Assembly (NCBI GenBank): GCA_027451785.1
Contig: DAIDIS010000209.1
Location: 1 to 12,148, forward strand
DNA: 12,148 nucleotides
Direction of reading: 5' to 3'
DNA from: Acidimicrobiales bacterium
Lineage (GTDB): Bacteria; Actinomycetota; Acidimicrobiia; Acidimicrobiales; JAKAVM01
Shown: positions 6,403 through 12,148 of the stretch, piece by piece
Layout of the letters: each line of letters opens with the position of its first letter
Numbering within the stretch: position 1 is the stretch's first letter
Made by a program: the position numbers and the translations under genes
The notes under the pieces: model-generated
What the model saw: the letters and a program-made list of their open reading frames with translations, nothing else
What the model was told of the DNA's origin: nothing
Database searches by the model: none

Positions 6403-8181
6403 CTAGGAGTTAGTACCTCCTGGTACTGCCCCCTGGGGAACTATGTAGGCCAACATGATCGCCATTACCCCAGTGGTGTCAGCTCCGGGGTCGGCGGCAC
6501 CAACGTCATAGATGCCGTGGATACTGATCTGGTCACCTGAGTTGAGTGTCGCCAAGGGCGGCTTGCCGTTGTATCCGCCAACACAACCATTGATCCCAGT
6601 TATAACGTCCTGGCCTATGGGCATTGAACCCATACCCGTCATCCCCGCCATGCTGGGTGTCGGAGAATAGCTGGACACGGAGTTGCAAAGAAGAAGGTGA
6701 TTCTGGGTGTCGTCGTCGGCGTAGATGTTGATTCCCCCGTCATGGACGTGTCCACCTATCGTCAGTAGCTGCCCAGGAACCGTATTTGTCCATGTGTAGG
6801 TCAGCTCTTGATAGCCCGTTCCCGAAAGGTTCGTCTCCTCGCTGCCACAGTTGTTCAGCGACAGCCAAACCGGCTTGACTGGAGTGAGCTTGGCAGAAGC
6901 CGGAACCCAGTTGATCTTCAGTTGAATGTCGACATTGATTGCCGTGGGGTTCATATTCATGAGCATGTAGAGAAGGCTCCATGAATCCGATGCACCTACG
7001 TAGAATCCGTAGCCCGGCGGAAGCCCGAAGTTGCTTTTCTCGTCACCGGAAGCGTAGAAACGCTCTCCTCCAAGGCCGGCCCCAATGGCAGGGCATCCTG
7101 GGTCGGACTTGCCGCTTCCCGAGTCGAAGAACACGACGTGGTGGAACCAGGCGCCGGTTGCGATCGACGCAGTCGACCCGTCGGTGTATGTGAGGTTCGG
7201 CTGCATGGCGGTGATATAGCAGTCATGGCAAGGCATCGCTATACCCGTCATTGGAACGTCGACATCCTGACCCATCGCCGATGATGTCGCCGCCGGAATG
7301 GAGATTGGTCCCCACGACATCGTCGACTCCGTACCTTGGGCGGTATAAGGAGGAGTGCCTCCATTTCCAGGGAACGAATTGATATTCGGGTTTGATGTTG
7401 TATTCGGTACCGAGTTTGCCAAAAGAGAACATTCGGGACCGATGGCCGAGCAACTGCTTATGGTTGGCGCTCCCGGGCCATAGTACGACTGGGGCGGAGG
7501 GCCTCCTGACCCTCCAGTACTCGAGTACGTGAATTGATCCGCTGAAGACTTCGTCGAAGAGCCCGAGGAATTGGTAGCTGTGATGTCGACAGTTCCCAGT
7601 GAGCCTGCAGGCGATGAGACCATGAGCGAGGTCGAACCCATCGCCATAATCCCGGTTCCGGGATTTGAGCCGAAATCGACCGAGGTTACGTTGTTGAGGT
7701 TCGTTCCCGTGATCGTGACACTCGTGCCTCCTGAGGTGGATCCCCCGTTAGGAGAGACTGAGGTGATCGTCGGAGTACCGGCGGGCGGTGGCGTCGAGCC
7801 ACTGTAAGTGAACTGGTCATTAGATGAAGTAGCGCTCGTGCCAACCGATGTAGTGACGGTCACGTTCACGGTGCCACTGGTACCAGGCGTCGAGAACACG
7901 TACAAAATGCTGTCCGACACCACCGAGAAGAACGGAGTGGCATTGGTGCCGAAGCTGACCGAGGTAGCACCCGTGAAACCAGAGCCTTGCACTTCCACGA
8001 CCGCGCCACCCGACTGCGAGCCGCTATTCGGCGAGATCGAAGTGACCACCGGAAAAGTGCTGGCTGATGCAATTGGCGACGCATCCAGCCCCGGAACGGC
8101 AGTAGTCGCCAAGGTGAAGACTCCCGATATTGCTGCAGTGCTGACTACGCTCGCAATTGCCCTTACGAAACGATTCCCCAT
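6403..8181 (-). CDS. Secreted protein: signal peptide, two IPT/TIG domains, SURNod19/PHM-like copper domain
   Basis: A 592-residue exported protein. Residues 1-40 form a signal peptide (MGNRFVRAIA, then a hydrophobic run ending in ASPIASA). Two IPT/TIG domains follow, at about 45-127 and 137-219, each starting with (T)SxSPNxGSxSGG and ending DQFTYS. After a Gly/Pro linker, residues about 235-585 resemble secreted actinobacterial SURNod19-like proteins: AWFHHVVFF (344-352), GGERFYASGDE (371-381), LPPGYGFYVG (387-396), LLYMLMNMNP (403-412), GGHVHDGG (476-483) and GVMAIMLAYIVP (571-582). HH 347-348, HxH 478/480 and Met 573 or 576 match the order of copper ligands in PHM-type type II copper monooxygenases, so copper binding is inferred. 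PCHDC (317-321) is another possible metal or disulfide site. The substrate is unknown. The gene ends in TAG and is convergent with the MEDS gene. Confidence 0.8.
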   Translation of the reverse strand: MGNRFVRAIASVVSTAAISGVFTLATTAVPGLDASPIASASTFPVVTSISPNSGSQSGGAVVEVQGSGFTGATSVSFGTNATPFFSVVSDSILYVFSTPGTSGTVNVTVTTSVGTSATSSNDQFTYSGSTPPPAGTPTITSVSPNGGSTSGGTSVTITGTNLNNVTSVDFGSNPGTGIMAMGSTSLMVSSPAGSLGTVDITATNSSGSSTKSSADQFTYSSTGGSGGPPPQSYYGPGAPTISSCSAIGPECSLLANSVPNTTSNPNINSFPGNGGTPPYTAQGTESTMSWGPISIPAATSSAMGQDVDVPMTGIAMPCHDCYITAMQPNLTYTDGSTASIATGAWFHHVVFFDSGSGKSDPGCPAIGAGLGGERFYASGDEKSNFGLPPGYGFYVGASDSWSLLYMLMNMNPTAINVDIQLKINWVPASAKLTPVKPVWLSLNNCGSEETNLSGTGYQELTYTWTNTVPGQLLTIGGHVHDGGINIYADDDTQNHLLLCNSVSSYSPTPSMAGMTGMGSMPIGQDVITGINGCVGGYNGKPPLATLNSGDQISIHGIYDVGAADPGADTTGVMAIMLAYIVPQGAVPGGTNS

Positions 8182-8258
8182 TACCTAGCCCACTTTCCGA
8201 CAGCCATTGAGATCGCGGATATTCCCAGGCAAGCCCCCTTGATGAGGCTTCGCTAGCA
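8182..8258 (-). promoter_or_regulatory. 5' leader of the IPT/copper-domain gene
   Basis: Seventy-seven bases lie between the TAAC repeats and ATG 8181. They contain a short stem (AAGCC 8231-8235 with GGCTT 8246-8250) and a weak AGGT just before the start codon. The downstream part of the promoter should lie here or in the repeats, but no clear -10 element was found. Confidence 0.3.
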
Positions 8259-8300
8259 ATAACGATATGCGCAATAACATATACGTAACAATACTGTAAC
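8259..8300 (+). promoter_or_regulatory. Four (G/A)TAAC direct repeats, a likely activator site
   Basis: ATAAC begins at 8259 and 8274 and GTAAC at 8285 and 8296 on the plus strand, so the spacings are 15, 11 and 11 bp. On the minus strand, which carries the next gene, they read GTTAT or GTTAC. The longer word TAACGATAT occurs at 8260-8268 and 8297-8305. Tandem half-sites one helical turn apart are typical of OmpR/PhoB-family response regulators. The site lies 78-119 bases before the start of the IPT/copper-domain gene and well after the arsR stop, so control of the former is inferred. The identity of the regulator is unknown. Confidence 0.45.
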
Positions 8301-8444
8301 GATATAGTGATGCTTTCTTAGTAAAGTTTGCGGGGGCTGGTGCCGATAAGGTTGGGTCGGTAGGCAACACGGGGCGGTGTATGTCCAGGAAGGCGGGCGA
8401 TTGGATGGCCTACAGACCGTAGACGCCCTATTTTTGAGGCTCTC

Positions 8445-8777
8445 CTATGTACCTGAGGACTCAAGTTCGGCCAATAGCTCTTTAGTGTCGTTCAGCGACG
8501 AAGTCAGGATCTTCTTTGCCACTTCAAGGAGTTCGAAAATCGCGGGATTGGTGACCGAGTAAAACACGCTCGAACCCTCTTTTCGGGCTTGGATTAGATT
8601 TGCGCGCCTCATGACGCCGAGTTGTTGCGAAAGATGGGACTTTTCGATCTCTATCGCGGGAATCAGCTCGCTCACCGCCTGCTCCCCTTCCCGAAGGACC
8701 TCGAGGATTCGTATGCGAGCAGGATGACCGAGTGTTTTGAAAAACTCAGCCTTCACTTGGTAGATGGGAGTGGGCAT
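8445..8777 (-). CDS. ArsR-family transcriptional regulator, Rv0081-like
   Basis: A 110-residue winged helix-turn-helix repressor. The N-terminal KAEFFKTLGHPARIRILEVL (9-28) is the ArsR signature. The recognition helix is about 46-60 (KSHLSQQLGVMRRAN) and the beta-wing about 63-74 (QARKEGSSVFYS). The protein has no cysteine at all, so thiolate metal sensing of the ArsR/SmtB kind is excluded. From memory it closely resembles Mycobacterium tuberculosis Rv0081, a cysteine-poor ArsR protein encoded beside the hyc-like genes Rv0082-Rv0087 and tied to the hypoxia response. Here the gene follows the hyfG-like gene on the same strand after 46 bases, so it may share the operon transcript or have its own promoter in that gap. 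AGGT about nine bases before ATG 8777 is a modest ribosome site. Control of the operon is inferred from context. Confidence 0.85.
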   Translation of the reverse strand: MPTPIYQVKAEFFKTLGHPARIRILEVLREGEQAVSELIPAIEIEKSHLSQQLGVMRRANLIQARKEGSSVFYSVTNPAIFELLEVAKKILTSSLNDTKELLAELESSGT

Positions 8778-8823
8778 AGTAGATACCTATTCTGACGCGG
8801 TAGCGGATTAACTGTCGTAAGTT

Positions 8824-10314
8824 TCAGAGGTCATTTCCGGCATACGAGAGGTTGAAGCTCTTATTCGCAAGCGGAAAATCAGGAACGATAGTGTCTGCGA
8901 GTGAGACGGGGACAGCGGGCCAATTGAAGAAAGACGGATCGACGACTTTCACTCGGCCAAGACGACCACGTTTGTCGATCTCCACACGGTGTACCGCGAC
9001 ACCTCGCCAGGCTTCGGCAATCCCAACACCACTACTCGGTCCTTCACCATCCGGGAATGTTCCCTTCGACGAGTGTGGGCCACGAACTCCGGCTGCGACG
9101 AGTTCTCGTATCATTCCGAGCGAGATTCGGGCCTCGCTTGAGCGGACGTTAAGCCTTGCCATTACGTCACCGCTTTGTTCGAGCACCGGAATGTACGACG
9201 TAGGCATTTGAGCGAACGGGTGCGCGAGACGCGCGTCGCAAGGGACACCGGACGCTCGCGCCGCCACACCCACAATTCCTAATTCCCGGACTTCCTTTTC
9301 AGAAAGGACGGCCGTGCCGGTAAAGCGCTCCCGTACCGTCGCCTGCGAGTTCGCAAGATCCATTAGCGCGTCGAGACGATCCTCGATCGTGGACAACTCC
9401 CGTGCTGAGGGAGTCCTCTGCAGCGCAGCTCCACCCGGAACCACCCCACCGCGAAGGAGCCGGTGACCGGTAACCTCGGAATTGAGACGAAGGAGCATCT
9501 CGCGCAGCTCGAGGGCCCGTGCGTTGACCAAACCGAACCCAACATCATTGCAGAGTGCGCCGATATCCGACACATGATTGTAAATGCGTTCGAGCTCCAA
9601 GAGGATGATCCGTATTGCGCTGGAATCAGTGTCAACGGTGACATGGAACGCATCCTCCAACGCCAAGCAGTAGCACAGTCCATGTGCGACTGCGCTGTCA
9701 CCGGATATCCGCTCCGCCAACGCCAATCCCTCCAACGGTTCTTTGCCTTCAAATAGCTTTTCGATCCCCTTATGGACAAACCAGAGACGGGCTTTCATGC
9801 GTAGGATGGTCTCGCCCACAACCCAGAACCGGAAGTGCCCTGGTTCTATAAGCCCGGCGTGAACCGGCCCAACCGGGATCTCGTACACCCCAGCGCCCTC
9901 CACGGGCGCGAAGGGATAGGAACCCGTGTGCGGCATCATCTCTGCAGACGATTGAGAGCCTCGCCTCATGGGAAACCAGCCCTCGGGCCAGTGCTGATGC
10001 AGAACTAGGCGGCGCGGCTGAGGATGGCCCAGAGGGTTGATCCCGAATAGATCGCTCATCTCGCGCTCAAACCGGCTCGCCGCAAATGAGATCGCCGCAA
10101 GAGAAGGAATCTCAGGCCGCCTTTTGGCAATTACGACACGCAACTCAACACGGCGGTCGGGATTACCAGCAACAAACAGATATACCAACCGGAAGCTGTC
10201 TCCGTCATCGTGTGCCGCCACCAGTGCGAGCCGGTATCCACCACTTAGCAGCAGTTCCGCTTCTGCTAAGAGCGCCCGGTCGGATACCTTGACGCCGGTG
10301 GTCACAGGCGTCAT
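8824..10314 (-). CDS. HyfG/HycE-like large subunit lacking all Ni-ligand cysteines (Ehr type)
   Basis: A 496-residue fused subunit of a complex I/group 4 hydrogenase-like complex, facing the cytoplasm. ATG 10314 overlaps the hyfF-like stop (ATGA), so it is preferred over the frame's earlier start at 10386. Residues about 10-105 are NuoC-like with the signature FEREMSDLFG....HPQPRRL (81-102). Residues about 145-496 are NuoD/hydrogenase-large-like. Where catalytic hydrogenases have ERxCGxC, this protein has ERISGDS (201-207): both cysteines are Ser. Where they have DPCxxC near the C-terminus, it has NLSYAG (488-493): Ser and Gly. The protein ends three residues later, with no cleavable tail. 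A NiFe site cannot form. This fits the energy-converting hydrogenase-related (Ehr) group, whose substrate is unsettled. The mycobacterial counterpart by position is Rv0087. Confidence 0.9.
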   Translation of the reverse strand: MTPVTTGVKVSDRALLAEAELLLSGGYRLALVAAHDDGDSFRLVYLFVAGNPDRRVELRVVIAKRRPEIPSLAAISFAASRFEREMSDLFGINPLGHPQPRRLVLHQHWPEGWFPMRRGSQSSAEMMPHTGSYPFAPVEGAGVYEIPVGPVHAGLIEPGHFRFWVVGETILRMKARLWFVHKGIEKLFEGKEPLEGLALAERISGDSAVAHGLCYCLALEDAFHVTVDTDSSAIRIILLELERIYNHVSDIGALCNDVGFGLVNARALELREMLLRLNSEVTGHRLLRGGVVPGGAALQRTPSARELSTIEDRLDALMDLANSQATVRERFTGTAVLSEKEVRELGIVGVAARASGVPCDARLAHPFAQMPTSYIPVLEQSGDVMARLNVRSSEARISLGMIRELVAAGVRGPHSSKGTFPDGEGPSSGVGIAEAWRGVAVHRVEIDKRGRLGRVKVVDPSFFNWPAVPVSLADTIVPDFPLANKSFNLSYAGNDL

Positions 10315-11825
10315 TGTGCGACCACTTGAGCAGCCGTGTGGAGAACAGAAGACATCGGCCAGGCAAAGACGCCGATTCCTGCACAAGTCGAGAGTGCAGC
10401 TATTAGAGGAACCGCTATGGCAGGAGACGTACGGCAGGCGTAAGGATTCGGGACAAATAGTCGCTCTGCCGGCACACTTTCATCGACCGCCGCCAAGCTC
10501 GAAGGTTCGGGTGATCCCAGGAGCAATCGCCGTCCGTGAGTCGTTATGGAGATAAAGATCAGAGCCATCGCGACGAGCGCGATTGCCGCGGCCCACCCCA
10601 AACCGACCTGGAACTCGGCGCGCAACATCAGTAGCTCGCTGGAGAACAGGCTGAAGGGCGGTAGGCCCAGTAGCGCAAGCAGCCCGAATCCGAATATGCC
10701 TCCCAATGCGGGGCGGCGCGCTAGCAGAGCCTTGATATCGCCAATTTCGCTCGAACCCTCCTGCTCGAGAATCTCGCCGGAGGCCAGGAACAATACGCTC
10801 TTGGTGAGTCCATGTCCGAGTATGTGCAAGAGTACCGCTGAGATTGCCAACGGTGTTCCTGCAGCCGCACCCAGGGCGATGAGACCCATATGCTCGATAC
10901 TGGAATACGCGAGCATTCTCTTGTAGTCATGCTGCGAGATGAGCATCGACGCTGCAATGAAGAGAGAGCCCAGTGCTACGGTGACGAGCAGCATCCGCGG
11001 AAATTCGTGACCAAGGGCTATATCGGCGATCGCCTTGAATCGGAGGAGCGCATAAAAGGCAACCGCCAACAAGACGCCGGACATCAATGCTGATACCGGG
11101 GAGGGTGCCTGGCTGTGTGCGTCAGGGAGCCAACTGTGCATTGGAGCCAATCCGGCCTTCGTACCGTAGCCGAGAACAATCAACCCCAGCCCAAGGCGCA
11201 CGGTGGCAGGGTCGAGGTTCTTGGCTGTCACCATGAGATACACCCAGTTCAAAGCGTTCAGCGAATGCGCACCCTGGTGAAGGCTGGCGAGATAGATCAG
11301 TATCGTTCCAAGGAACGCCGTAGCGATTCCCACCGTGCAGATGATGATGTACTTCCAAGAAGCTTCGAGAGAGCCACGCGTCCTGCGGTGCCCAACCAGG
11401 AATGTAGTTGCAATCGTCGTAGCCTCGACGGCGACCCAGAGAACGCCAAGGTTGGCCGATAACACTGCGGCCAGCATCGATGCAACAAAGGCTTGAACAA
11501 GCACGCAGTAGGTGGTTGCTTGGCGGTAAGTCGTCCGACCGTGCTGGAGCTCCAAAGTTACGTAACGAACGCCAACTGTGGACGCCAAGGTTGATATCGT
11601 ACCGATCACAATCACCATGAATGCACTGAGAGCATCAACACGTAGGTAACCCGCCAACTCAACTACAGGTCGTCCGTGGACCACATGTGCCGCAAGAATC
11701 ACACCCGCGACCAGCACACCGACATTTGCCAGTGCGCACAGCCACGCCGAAGGCGGTCGCCATCCGATCATGAGCATCACGATTCCCGCCACGATTGGGA
11801 GCGTAAGAGTGATTATGGCGGCCAT
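10311..11825 (-). CDS. HyfF-like antiporter-type membrane subunit (NuoL/M/N family)
   Basis: A 504-residue polytopic membrane protein of the proton-pumping Proton_antipo_M family, with about 13-14 hydrophobic segments. Key family residues are present: Glu134 in LWVAVEATT, Lys158 in EASWKYI, Lys223 in GYGTKAGLAPMHSWLPDAHS (the broken-helix signature), Lys342 in HILGHGLTKSVLF and Glu397 in LFSSELLML. It is thus expected to move protons or sodium ions when the complex turns over. ATG 11825 shares its A with the stop of the hyfE-like gene (TGATG); a TTG one codon earlier is the alternative. The downstream end overlaps the hyfG-like start (ATGA), so translation of the three genes is coupled. Length is close to that of E. 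coli HyfF. The positional counterpart in Mycobacterium tuberculosis is Rv0086. Confidence 0.92.
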   Translation of the reverse strand: MAAIITLTLPIVAGIVMLMIGWRPPSAWLCALANVGVLVAGVILAAHVVHGRPVVELAGYLRVDALSAFMVIVIGTISTLASTVGVRYVTLELQHGRTTYRQATTYCVLVQAFVASMLAAVLSANLGVLWVAVEATTIATTFLVGHRRTRGSLEASWKYIIICTVGIATAFLGTILIYLASLHQGAHSLNALNWVYLMVTAKNLDPATVRLGLGLIVLGYGTKAGLAPMHSWLPDAHSQAPSPVSALMSGVLLAVAFYALLRFKAIADIALGHEFPRMLLVTVALGSLFIAASMLISQHDYKRMLAYSSIEHMGLIALGAAAGTPLAISAVLLHILGHGLTKSVLFLASGEILEQEGSSEIGDIKALLARRPALGGIFGFGLLALLGLPPFSLFSSELLMLRAEFQVGLGWAAAIALVAMALIFISITTHGRRLLLGSPEPSSLAAVDESVPAERLFVPNPYACRTSPAIAVPLIAALSTCAGIGVFAWPMSSVLHTAAQVVAQ

Positions 11826-12148
11826 CAATCGTGCAATTCCTGCAATTGGTCCACATCCAGCGCACCGAACTTCGCCTGCATTCGAGCCGCCAGGACCTGA
11901 AGGACCGCGATCACAAGGAGAACGTCGAGCGATACTCCGAACTCCACCATTATCGGGACTCCAGAGGTCACCAGAAAGGCAAAGAGAGCAATTCCATTGT
12001 CGACGAGAAGGATCCCGACGATTTGAGACACAGCGTGTTTCTTACTGACAAGCGTGAAGAAGCCGATTAGGAATGAGGCGAGACCGATTGGTACAAGACG
12101 ACCCGCCGGATCAGGCACAAGATCGGCGACATGTCGCATCACAGCCGA
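11825..12148 (-). CDS. HyfE-like membrane subunit, 3' part, cut by the window edge
   Basis: The last 107 codons of a NuoK-like subunit; the frame is open to the right edge, and HyfE proteins are about 216 residues, so roughly half is missing. Three hydrophobic segments are visible. They include KKHAVSQIVGILLVDNGIAL and GVPIMVEFGVSLDVLLVIAV, the two conserved stretches of HyfE. The acidic residue of the second (MVEFG) is kept. The first has Asp (VDNG) where HyfE usually has Glu (MENG), a conservative change. In complex I these positions form part of the membrane ion path. The C-terminal tail (KFGALDVDQLQELHD) is cytoplasmic-like. It ends with TGA overlapping the hyfF-like ATG. GTG/ATG at 12142-12137 are probably internal codons and not the true start. 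Confidence 0.85.
   Translation of the reverse strand, partial: SAVMRHVADLVPDPAGRLVPIGLASFLIGFFTLVSKKHAVSQIVGILLVDNGIALFAFLVTSGVPIMVEFGVSLDVLLVIAVLQVLAARMQAKFGALDVDQLQELHD

Noticed and set aside
8410..8422. A terminator hairpin after arsR (CTAC/GTAG)
   Set aside because: The stem is only 4 bp and has no T-tract.
8778..8823. A possible ArsR operator (TAGATACCTA) before arsR
   Set aside because: The dyad is short and imperfect; nothing beyond chance supports it.
10315..10386. An N-terminal extension of 24 residues on the hyfG-like protein
   Set aside because: It would overlap the hyfF-like gene by 76 bases; the ATGA junction at 10314-10311 is a standard coupled start.

Overview
The window looks like chromosomal DNA from an actinobacterium, most likely of the Acidimicrobiia. 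This is inferred from the C-terminal GYWLV/FGDA repeats and multi-IPT secreted proteins that I associate with that class, and from a hydrogenase-4-like operon whose order and ArsR partner recall mycobacterial Rv0081-Rv0087. Base composition by eye is moderately GC-rich. No mobile element, tRNA, rRNA or CRISPR array was seen.

Left part (1-4261, minus strand): a very large membrane-anchored or secreted surface protein. It has 14 FG-GAP-like repeats of about 59 residues, then an IPT/TIG domain, a Ser/Thr/Pro linker and GYWLV-type repeats that run off the left edge. An in-frame amber codon at 812-814 splits the frame inside the IPT domain. The same frame stays open from that codon to base 1, and the domain continues on the far side, so the gene is a recent nonsense pseudogene, a readthrough gene, or carries a sequence error.

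Middle (4262-6402): mostly non-coding DNA rich in hairpins, with two plus-strand genes. One encodes a 111-residue membrane protein whose leader could hide its Shine-Dalgarno sequence. The other encodes a stand-alone MEDS-domain sensory protein.

Right-middle (6403-8181, minus): a secreted protein with two IPT/TIG domains and a SURNod19/PHM-like C-terminal domain carrying HH, HxH and Met candidate copper ligands. Upstream of it lie four (G/A)TAAC repeats, three of them 11 bp apart.

Right part (8445-12148, minus): the 3' end of a tightly coupled operon, hyfE-like, hyfF-like, hyfG-like, then an ArsR-family regulator. The membrane subunit keeps the Glu and Lys residues used for proton transfer in complex I antiporter-like subunits. 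The large subunit has lost all four nickel-ligand cysteines. The complex is therefore probably an energy-converting hydrogenase-related (Ehr-type) membrane complex and not a hydrogenase. The rest of the operon (small subunit and other membrane subunits) should lie beyond the right edge.
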